DNA from: an uncultured Clostridia bacterium
GTDB taxonomy: Bacteria > Bacillota > Clostridia > Christensenellales > DTU072
Reading direction: 5' to 3'
NCBI GenBank assembly: GCA_944350065.1
Contig: CALVOD010000004.1
Location: 1-30,431 of the forward strand
DNA: 30,431 bases
Position 1 is the first letter of the stretch. Every line of letters begins with the position of its first letter. The notes under the pieces are model-generated. The model was not told where the DNA came from, did no database searches, and saw only the letters and a program-made list of their open reading frames with translations. Positions 25,028 through 30,431 of this stretch are shown here, one piece after another. A program made the position numbers and the translations under genes.

Positions 25028-25798
25028 CTAATTATACGGTTTCTCGAGGCACTCCGCGCCGAAAACGCGTTCGACGCCTGAGGCTTTAAGATACTCCGTC
25101 ATCATTTCAATAAACGGCATTTCGCTCTCGAAATGACCAAAATTTATTATAGCATACCCGAGGTCTTTTGCCAACCTAATAACGTGATATTTGAAATCTC
25201 CCGACAAAAAAACGTCGGCTCCCGCGCCTAAAGCGGCGCGCAGACATTCTTCGTTACCGCCCCCGCCGTTGACCGCTGCAAAACTCGACACGAGCTTGTC
25301 GTCGTCTCCCGAATAAAGCACGTGATCGTCGTTAAGCGCTTTCGAAACTCTTTTCACGAATTCCTTAAGGGTGCAGGGCTCGGCGAGTTTACCCACGCGC
25401 GGAGCGCGCCTGTCGCCGCCTATGCAATGAAATTCTTCCGCTCCGAGAATGCGCATAAGGACGTCGTTCAAACCGCCCTCGGCAAAGTCCGCGCTCGTGT
25501 GCGCGGCGTAAACCGCCGCGTTACCTCTTACCGCCGCGGCGAAGCCGCGGTGAGCGGATGAAAGCCAATCGAGCTTACTTACGGACGGGAAAATGCAGGG
25601 GTGATGGGTGAGAATAAAGTTCGCGCCTTTTTCGAGCGCTTCCGCCGCTACCTTTTCGTTAAGGTCGAGCGTGACGAGCACTCCGCGCACTTCCTCATCG
25701 GGATTGCCGTAAAGCAATCCGCAGTTGTCGTAATCCTCTTGAAGTTCTAAGGGCGCGAATTTCTCGATTAACGCCGTCAAATCTTTAACTTTGAGCAT
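25028..25798 (-). CDS. Nif3-like dinuclear metal-binding protein
   Basis: The 256-residue protein belongs to the Nif3/YbgI/DUF34 family, whose members bind two metal ions. Metal-ligand segments are visible: ILTHHPCIF near 68, AAHTSADFAEGGLND near 98 and NFGHFESE near 224. It is the short version, without the central insert of B. subtilis YqfO. The frame stays open to 26011, but I place the start at 25798. There MLKVKDLTALIE matches family N-termini and GAGGAGGT lies nine bases upstream. This gives a 22-base overlap with trmK. Cellular function is unresolved; GTP cyclohydrolase I-like and metal-related roles have been proposed for relatives. Confidence 0.9.
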   Translation of the reverse strand: MLKVKDLTALIEKFAPLELQEDYDNCGLLYGNPDEEVRGVLVTLDLNEKVAAEALEKGANFILTHHPCIFPSVSKLDWLSSAHRGFAAAVRGNAAVYAAHTSADFAEGGLNDVLMRILGAEEFHCIGGDRRAPRVGKLAEPCTLKEFVKRVSKALNDDHVLYSGDDDKLVSSFAAVNGGGGNEECLRAALGAGADVFLSGDFKYHVIRLAKDLGYAIINFGHFESEMPFIEMMTEYLKASGVERVFGAECLEKPYN

Positions 25799-26424
25799 CG
25801 TAGCGTGACCTCCTCGTATTCCGCGCGCAGTTTGCCGTCGGGCACGCGGTGTGTGGAAAAGCGCTCCTCGAGCGTAGCTCGGCGCGCCGCGAGCATCGCG
25901 GCGTAGTCGTCGCCGCGCGGCATATCCTTCCCGTAAAAGAATTCGTCCTCGGCATAAAAACTTTCGCCCTCGCCAAGCACTATCACGGGATAGAATTTCC
26001 CCGCCGCGCATACGGTATAATCCTTGACGATATCGAATTTGCCGTTTAGCCGCTTACGGAGTTCGTAGGCGTTCTGATGAGGGCAAAGCACCAGCCTTGC
26101 GGGAAGTTTCTTCGCCGCGTCAAGAACGGAAATAATCTCCACGCCGCCCATACCCGCTATAACGGCTACGTCCGCCTCATCGTCGAGAGGGGCGAATCCG
26201 TTACCGCAAAGGCATCTTACCCTGTCCGAAACGCCCTCCTGTTCGCTAAGCAAACGCGTTTTTTCGAGGCTCTTTGCGCTTATATCTATCGCGACGGCGC
26301 GCTTTACCCTTCCGGAAAGCACTGCGCCCACGGCTACGTAGCCGTGGTCGCATCCTATATCGGCGAGTACCTCGCCGCAACATTCCGATATCAACGCGTC
26401 GATACGCTTATCGTGCTTTATCAC
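25777..26424 (-). CDS. trmK: tRNA (adenine(22)-N1)-methyltransferase
   Basis: The 215-residue SAM-dependent enzyme methylates N1 of A22 in tRNA. The class I methyltransferase motif LADIGCDHGYV lies near residue 20, AIDISAKSLEKT near 44, VIAGMGG near 88, and LCPHQNAYELRKRL near 112. Neighbourhood rpoD-trmK-nif3 is the usual Firmicutes order. The start is GTG at 26424, with GAGGT eight bases upstream, 13 bases after the rpoD stop. The coding end overlaps nif3. Length is slightly shorter than B. subtilis YqfN (about 230). Confidence 0.92.
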   Translation of the reverse strand: MIKHDKRIDALISECCGEVLADIGCDHGYVAVGAVLSGRVKRAVAIDISAKSLEKTRLLSEQEGVSDRVRCLCGNGFAPLDDEADVAVIAGMGGVEIISVLDAAKKLPARLVLCPHQNAYELRKRLNGKFDIVKDYTVCAAGKFYPVIVLGEGESFYAEDEFFYGKDMPRGDDYAAMLAARRATLEERFSTHRVPDGKLRAEYEEVTLRCSKLKI

Positions 26425-26437
26425 CGTCGAAGACCTC

Positions 26438-27505
26438 TTATTTATCGAGGAAATCTCTGAGTTTCTTGGTCTTATTGGGGTGTTTTAAACGGCGCAACGC
26501 TTTCGCTTCGATCTGGCGGATGCGTTCGCGGGTGACGTTGAATACTTTACCCACTTCTTCGAGAGTACGCGGACGGTTGTCGCGCAGTCCGTAACGGAGT
26601 ATAAGCACCATGGCCTCGCGCGGAGCGAGAGTCCCGAGTATTTCGTTGACCTGCTCTTTGAGCATATTCGCTTCGGCGGCGTCTATGGGCGCGGTAGCCG
26701 AGGTGTCCTCGATGAAATCTCCGAGATGGCTGTCGTCCTCCTCGCCTATCGGCGTCTCGAGCGAAACGGGATCCTGCGCTATCTTCTGTATTTCGACGAC
26801 GCGCGCTTCGGAAATTCCCATAGCTTCGGCTATCTCCGCCTGTGTGGGCTCTCTGCCGTACTTTTGCAGCAGCGCGCGCGAAATTTTGATAAGTTTGTTT
26901 ATCGTTTCTACCATGTGCACGGGTATTCTTATCGTGCGCGCCTGATCCGCTATGGATCTCGTTATCGCCTGACGTATCCACCAGGTGGCGTATGTGGAAA
27001 ATTTGAAGCCCTTAGTATAATCGAATTTATCCACCGCCTTCATCAGCCCGAGGTTGCCCTCCTGAATTAGGTCGAGGAAGCTCATACCTCTGCCGACGTA
27101 ACGCTTAGCGATGCTTACCACGAGCCTTAAATTGGCGTTGATGAGCTTTTCCTTGGCTTCGGCATTGCCTTCAGCCATTTCTTTGGCAAGCTGCAGCTCC
27201 TCTTCCGCGCTCAAAAGCGGTACCTTTCCGATATCTTTAAGGTACATTTTAACGGAGTCGTCGATATTGACTTCGTTCATTATTTTTTGCAGAAGTTTGT
27301 CGTTCTTGGCGCTGCTCTGCTCCGCCACCGTTATGCCGGCGTCCGCAAGTTCTTTATATATATCTTCGATATCCTGCGGCTCGAGATCGAGTTTTTCGAG
27401 CTTGTTGAGAAGATCGTCTTCGTTTATGCTCCTGTCATCCCTGTCTTTGTAGGTATCGACGATCTTCTGCACTTCTGCCTTGATTTTTGCTTCTTTGTCG
27501 GACAT
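26438..27505 (-). CDS. rpoD: Primary RNA polymerase sigma factor (sigma-70/SigA)
   Basis: The 355-residue factor directs housekeeping transcription. Region 1.1 is short, residues 1 to about 75. Region 1.2 starts at VKMYLKDIGKVPLL. Region 2 includes NLRLVVSIAKRYVGRG, LIQEGNLGLMKAVDKFDY and the -10 recognition helix in TYATWWIRQAITRSI. Region 3 follows from VHMVETINKL. Region 4.2, the -35 helix-turn-helix, is TLEEVGKVFNVTRERIRQIE near the end. AAAGGAGG lies ten bases before the ATG, 24 bases after the dnaG stop. The TTGACA/TATAAT-type promoters found in this window fit this protein. Confidence 0.97.
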   Translation of the reverse strand: MSDKEAKIKAEVQKIVDTYKDRDDRSINEDDLLNKLEKLDLEPQDIEDIYKELADAGITVAEQSSAKNDKLLQKIMNEVNIDDSVKMYLKDIGKVPLLSAEEELQLAKEMAEGNAEAKEKLINANLRLVVSIAKRYVGRGMSFLDLIQEGNLGLMKAVDKFDYTKGFKFSTYATWWIRQAITRSIADQARTIRIPVHMVETINKLIKISRALLQKYGREPTQAEIAEAMGISEARVVEIQKIAQDPVSLETPIGEEDDSHLGDFIEDTSATAPIDAAEANMLKEQVNEILGTLAPREAMVLILRYGLRDNRPRTLEEVGKVFNVTRERIRQIEAKALRRLKHPNKTKKLRDFLDK

Positions 27506-27529
27506 TCGACGCCATCCTCCTTTGTAGGC

Positions 27530-29284
27530 TTAATGTTTCTTCAATAATTCGAGCAATTCCTGCTCCAGCCGGCTTTTCAGATCGCCTTCGGCGGTCTTCA
27601 GTTTACCGGTTATTTCCGCTATTCGCTCCTTGCGACTTTTCTCGCGCATTCTCGAAAGACATGCCTCGTAATACTCCGCCTGTTTGTCCTGCGGCAACGC
27701 GTCCACCGCGGATATCACGGCGTTCACTTCCTCGGGATCCTCCGGCGCAAGATCGAATAAATCCCCTTTGAGCGGCGCGCGATCCTTCTTCTCTATGCGC
27801 TCCGCTATGTACGCGTATACGGCTTTATGGACGGGATGAGTGAAAAAATCCTCTCCGAAATCACCCACCCTTACGTAACTCTTGCCGTCGATGACCGACG
27901 ACAAAACGAAACGGCACATATTCAGATTCGCGGCGTTTATATTTTCCTTAACCGCAGTTTCGGCATCCTTTTCTTCGGATTTTGGACGAGTAACAGATAC
28001 GCCCGCACGATAATCGCTCAAAGAATTGGAGATGCTGTCCCTGCTCAGTCCGCTCAGCTCCGACACGAGCGCGATATGCGTTTCCCTACCTATCGGATCG
28101 AGCGCCGACAGCACGGGAAGCGTGGAGACAGCGAATTTCTCTTTGCCGCGCAAGGTGTTGAGGTTCTGTCTCGAAGCGAGCGAACGTATTTTGAATTCGG
28201 TGAGCGGCAAAGCCGCGCGCATAAGCTCGCGAAAGCCTTCCGCGCCCGACTTGTTGACCACGTCGTCGGGGTCCATTCCGTCGGGAAGCGACATAACGCG
28301 CACCTCGAGCCCCGCCTCCTTGAGCATATCGAGCGAACGCCATGTGGCGCCCTGTCCCGCGGCGTCTCCGTCGAAACAGACGTACACCTCGGACACGTAC
28401 CGTTTGATCTCGAAGCATTGCTCCGTGGTGAGCGAAGTGCCCATCGAAGCGACCACGTTGTGTATGCCCGCCTGATACAGACTGATCACGTCCATATATC
28501 CTTCCGTGAGCACCACGGACGTGTGTTTCTCGTCCGCCTGCGTCTTTTTGAAAAGATTGACGTTGAAAAGATTCTTGCGTTTGTCGAATACGAGCGTACC
28601 TTTAGTATTGCGGTATTTGGGTTTAATATCCTTCTCGAGGGTACGCCCGCCGAAGCCTATGACTTCCCCTTTCGCGTTGATTATCGGGATAATGAGTCGC
28701 TTCGCGAGCGGATCGTAACCGTCCTCTCCCGTAAGCCCCGCCATAACGAGGGTGTTGCGCGCAAAGCCCTGCTTCTCGAGGGCGGTCGCGAGCGAATGAC
28801 CGTCGGGCGAATAGCCCATTCCGAACGAAACGCGTATCTCCGGAGAAATATTGCGTTTATCGAGATAAGCGACTGCGGCTGCCGCGGACGGAGTCTTGAG
28901 CGAAGAATAAAAAAAACGTGCCGCGGCTTTATTGGCGGCCAGTATTTTTGAGATTTTGGCGCGCCTTGCGATAACCTCGGGGTCTTCCTCCTCGGGGAGC
29001 TCCATACGCGCTTCGCGAGCGAGCGTTTCGACGGCTTCGACGTAGCTCATTCGCTCGTGCTCCATTAAGAACGTGATTACGTTACCGGACTTGCCGCAGC
29101 CGAAACAATGATAATATTGCTCGTCGGCGTTGACCACGAAAGAAGCCGTTTTCTCGGAATGAAAAGGACAGCAAGCCCAATACTTGTTGCCTTTCTTTTG
29201 TAAATACATATATTTACCCAATATCTGAACTATGTCGGATCTGGATCTGAGCTCCTCGAGCCACCTCTCCGGAAAACGTGAAAT
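27530..29284 (-). CDS. dnaG: DNA primase, probable AUU start
   Basis: The 584-residue protein lays RNA primers at the replication fork. The N-terminal CHC2 zinc domain has CCPFH and YHCFGCG. The TOPRIM catalytic core has TEGYMD and CFDGDAAGQ, and a helical C-terminal domain for helicase contact follows. Between the in-frame TGA upstream and 29221 there is no ATG, GTG or TTG. Translating upstream of the TTG at 29221 nevertheless gives SRFPERWLEELRSRSDIVQ, which matches DnaG N-termini. GAGAGGT (29299-29293) sits eight bases before ATT at 29284, which I take as the start. The TTG at 29221 has no ribosome binding site and would remove 21 residues ahead of the zinc site. An assembly error changing ATG to ATT is the main alternative. 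Confidence 0.88.
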   Translation of the reverse strand: MSRFPERWLEELRSRSDIVQILGKYMYLQKKGNKYWACCPFHSEKTASFVVNADEQYYHCFGCGKSGNVITFLMEHERMSYVEAVETLAREARMELPEEEDPEVIARRAKISKILAANKAAARFFYSSLKTPSAAAAVAYLDKRNISPEIRVSFGMGYSPDGHSLATALEKQGFARNTLVMAGLTGEDGYDPLAKRLIIPIINAKGEVIGFGGRTLEKDIKPKYRNTKGTLVFDKRKNLFNVNLFKKTQADEKHTSVVLTEGYMDVISLYQAGIHNVVASMGTSLTTEQCFEIKRYVSEVYVCFDGDAAGQGATWRSLDMLKEAGLEVRVMSLPDGMDPDDVVNKSGAEGFRELMRAALPLTEFKIRSLASRQNLNTLRGKEKFAVSTLPVLSALDPIGRETHIALVSELSGLSRDSISNSLSDYRAGVSVTRPKSEEKDAETAVKENINAANLNMCRFVLSSVIDGKSYVRVGDFGEDFFTHPVHKAVYAYIAERIEKKDRAPLKGDLFDLAPEDPEEVNAVISAVDALPQDKQAEYYEACLSRMREKSRKERIAEITGKLKTAEGDLKSRLEQELLELLKKH

Positions 29285-29292
29285 GAGTATGT

Positions 29293-29299
29293 ACCTCTC
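29293..29299 (-). promoter_or_regulatory. Ribosome binding site supporting the dnaG AUU start
   Basis: GAGAGGT on the minus strand is followed by eight bases and then ATT at 29284-29282. An ATA codon only two bases after it is too close to be used. No Shine-Dalgarno sequence precedes the first conventional start codon at 29221. Confidence 0.55.
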
Positions 29300-29394
29300 T
29301 TGTCGTAATGCTGCGGATCGTCAAAAGCCGCGTTTGTACTATATAATACGACGGAATCGGAAATTTTCCTTATAATATTTTAATTTTATATATA

Positions 29395-29775
29395 TTATTT
29401 TCCGCGCTTCTTTTGCGTCACGCGAGCTGTTCCGCGCGCGGCGCGAGACGCGGCTTCCTCTTTCAGATTTTTGTAAAATGCGGCAAGTCCGAGTACGTAA
29501 CGCTCCCGTTCCTCCTCGCCGAGTTCTTCGTAAACGCCTTCGTCCACGAGCTCCCCAACCGCGCCCGTTAAGCGTTCGTCTTCTTCCTGTATCGCCGCCA
29601 CCGTCTCGAAATATCCGTAAATGTCTTCGGCGCTCAAACGTCTTCCTGCTATTACGACGATATCGGACGCCGTTTTTAAAGAATTCAGTTTCGCTATCTC
29701 GTCGTAATTACCGCTGATCATACGTTCTTTCACCGATCTTAACACGCTGTTTCTCATTCTTTTGAAATCTGCCAT
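29395..29775 (-). CDS. Unrecognised 126-residue protein upstream of dnaG
   Basis: I do not recognise this protein. It looks fully helical and soluble, with no signal peptide, membrane segment or cysteine pair. Residues 1-35 are basic (MADFKRMRNSVLRSVKERM). Residues 62-95 are acidic and include AIQEEDERL and YEELGEEERERY. The last 20 residues are basic and likely flexible (RVTQKKRGK). Such charge layout would suit a nucleic acid- or ribosome-associated protein, but that is a guess. The ATG is preceded by GGGGG five bases upstream and a promoter about 50 bases upstream. It precedes dnaG by 110 bases and probably shares its transcript. Codon use matches its neighbours, so I consider it a real gene. 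Confidence 0.7.
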   Translation of the reverse strand: MADFKRMRNSVLRSVKERMISGNYDEIAKLNSLKTASDIVVIAGRRLSAEDIYGYFETVAAIQEEDERLTGAVGELVDEGVYEELGEEERERYVLGLAAFYKNLKEEAASRAARGTARVTQKKRGK

Positions 29776-29821
29776 TATAGCCCCCGAGCTTTTTATTATC
29801 TACCAAAATACGGCAAAATCG

Positions 29822-29827
29822 ATTATA
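29822..29827 (-). promoter_or_regulatory. Probable -10 box of the orf-dnaG-rpoD unit
   Basis: A perfect TATAAT on the minus strand lies 46 bases before the 126-residue gene. The -35 position (about 29845-29850) reads AACGGC, a poor match, so the promoter may need an activator or use another -35. A weaker TTGTCG-17-TATACG arrangement lies just upstream and partly overlaps. Confidence 0.5.
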
Positions 29828-29831
29828 CTAC

Positions 29832-29845
29832 CGCGTATATACGCG
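29832..29845. promoter_or_regulatory. Perfect 14-base palindrome in the promoter spacer
   Basis: CGCGTATATACGCG is self-complementary over its full length. It sits between the -10 box and the expected -35 position of the unit containing dnaG and rpoD. Its placement suits a repressor or activator site for a dimeric regulator. I did not notice a second copy elsewhere in the window. Confidence 0.4.
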
Positions 29846-29920
29846 CCGTTCCCTTTCGACAAAAACAGGCAAAAGAGATTGAATTTTGCGCCGTGCCGTT
29901 CTTCGACGGTCGCCGCGCAT

Positions 29921-29950
29921 AAAAAACGACGTCCCGTGAAGGGACGTCGT
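29921..29950 (-). terminator. Intrinsic terminator after rpsU
   Basis: On the minus strand ACGACGTCCC-TTCAC-GGGACGTCGT forms a perfect ten-pair stem with a five-base loop, followed by a run of T. It lies 17 bases after the rpsU stop and separates rpsU from the downstream orf-dnaG-rpoD unit. Confidence 0.92.
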
Positions 29951-29967
29951 AATTAAGGTTTGCTCGA

Positions 29968-30144
29968 TTATTTGTAAGAGCGTTTGCGCGCGGCTTCCGC
30001 TTTCTTCTTGCGGCGAACGCTGGGCTTCTCGTAAGCCTCCTTGCGGCGGAGATCTCCGATGATACCGTCGTTAGCGCATTTCTTCTTCCATCTGCGGATG
30101 GCGCTGTCGAGAGTTTCGTTTTCTTTAACTATCACGGTTGACAT
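29968..30144 (-). CDS. rpsU: 30S ribosomal protein S21
   Basis: The 58-residue basic protein is a small-subunit ribosomal protein. It has the S21 pattern: an N-terminal STVIVKENETLDSAIRRWKK, a central GIIGDLRRKEAYEKPS and a strongly basic C-terminal tail (RRKKKAEAARKRSYK). AAAGGAGGTG, an almost complete anti-16S match, precedes the ATG. A consensus promoter and a strong terminator bracket it, so it is a single-gene unit. It lies two genes upstream of dnaG-rpoD, recalling the rpsU-dnaG-rpoD macromolecular synthesis operon of E. coli. Confidence 0.97.
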   Translation of the reverse strand: MSTVIVKENETLDSAIRRWKKKCANDGIIGDLRRKEAYEKPSVRRKKKAEAARKRSYK

Positions 30145-30184
30145 TTCGGTTTCACCTCCTTTGCTCTTTTTTCTTTACCCGTAT

Positions 30185-30213
30185 ATATTACAGGATTTTT
30201 ACCGCGTTGTCAA
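30185..30213 (-). promoter_or_regulatory. Consensus promoter of rpsU
   Basis: A perfect TTGACA at 30213-30208, a 17-base spacer and TAATAT at 30190-30185 lie 41 bases before the rpsU ATG. This is the best -35/-10 pair in the window, as expected for a highly expressed ribosomal gene. Confidence 0.8.
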
Positions 30214-30245
30214 ACGGTATTTACAATTTAAGGCAATATTTGCCG

Positions 30246-30431
30246 CTATTCGATGCGGAGCGCGTCCACGACGTTCTTCCGCGCCGCCATCTGCGAAGGC
30301 ACCAGTCCGCTCAGAACGGTCAATCCGAGACTCAACACGACGAGCAACAGCGCATGCAGAGGATTGAGCGCAAGCAACGTCATTCCCACGGAATTGACAA
30401 GCAACAGATTTATAAGCGGAATGAGCGCGTA
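30246..30431 (-). CDS. FtsX-like ABC transporter permease, C-terminal end (cut by right edge)
   Basis: Only the last 61 residues are visible. Two hydrophobic stretches (about residues 2-20 and 26-43) are followed by SGLVPSQMAARKNVVDALRIE and a stop. The G-x-x-P-x-x-x-A-A-x-x-x-x-x-x-D/E-A-L-R pattern ends the last membrane helix of MacB/FtsX-type permeases. The partner ATPase and the rest of the protein are outside the window, so the substrate is unknown. After the stop only a five-pair inverted repeat (GGCAA/TTGCC, 30233-30245) is seen, a weak terminator at best. Confidence 0.75.
   Translation of the reverse strand, partial: YALIPLINLLLVNSVGMTLLALNPLHALLLVVLSLGLTVLSGLVPSQMAARKNVVDALRIE

Noticed and set aside
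25799..26011. Longer Nif3 protein starting at 26011
   Set aside because: It would run deep inside trmK, and the extra residues are an arginine-rich shadow. GAGGAGGT supports the start at 25798.
1..30431. CRISPR arrays, insertion sequences, tRNA or rRNA genes and riboswitches
   Set aside because: No regularly spaced repeats, transposase motifs, tRNA-like cloverleaf segments or long conserved leader structures were recognised by reading both strands.

Overview
The window looks like a chromosomal segment from an anaerobic member of the class Clostridia (Bacillota), probably an uncultured gut-type lineage. The evidence is strong AAAGGAGG-type ribosome binding sites, the Firmicutes-style gene order dnaG-rpoD-trmK-nif3-zinc ribbon, a HemZ-type coproporphyrinogen dehydrogenase, diaminopimelate synthesis through LL-diaminopimelate aminotransferase (DapL), a B. 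subtilis-type ThyA, and an ApbE/NusG-II/Gx-transporter cluster. The genus cannot be read from the sequence. Coding density is very high. No gene-free stretch exceeds about 250 bases, and I see no insertion sequence, CRISPR array, tRNA or rRNA.

Layout. (a) 1-2919, minus strand: a promoter drives folA (DHFR), icd (NADP-type isocitrate dehydrogenase), an MBL-fold hydrolase and the start of hemZ, which runs off the left edge. folA-icd and MBL-hemZ each join by an ATGA stop/start overlap. (b) 2964-3925, minus: a free-standing thyA with its own promoter. (c) 4030-10822, plus: a strong promoter precedes a 1295-residue SF1 helicase with a C-terminal nuclease-like domain. DegV, an ApbE-type flavin transferase lipoprotein, an EetA-like NusG-II membrane protein and an EetB-like Gx transporter follow with no visible terminator. 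The last three match the core of the flavin-based extracellular electron transfer locus described in Listeria. (d) 10877-20941, minus: lacZ, a patatin-like lipase, an orphan PfoR-type EIIC, polA, coaE and dinB are packed with gaps of 0 to 17 bases or overlaps behind one visible promoter, so replication genes and CoA synthesis sit behind a beta-galactosidase. (e) 20978-29850, minus: an unrecognised 126-residue gene, dnaG, rpoD, trmK, nif3, a zinc-ribbon protein, dapF, dapL and purA, ending in a clear intrinsic terminator. (f) 29921-30213, minus: rpsU as its own unit with consensus promoter and terminator. (g) 30246-30431, minus: the last 61 residues of an FtsX-like ABC permease entering from the right edge.

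The most unusual sequence-level observations are these. DnaG homology continues 21 codons upstream of the first ATG/GTG/TTG codon and ends at an AUU codon behind a Shine-Dalgarno sequence. A hairpin places the dapF Shine-Dalgarno sequence in its loop. A perfect 14-base palindrome lies in the promoter upstream of the dnaG-rpoD unit. eetA has a TTG start inside apbE. The helicase is the best candidate for a poorly described system, but no partner gene or island signature supports calling it a defence system.
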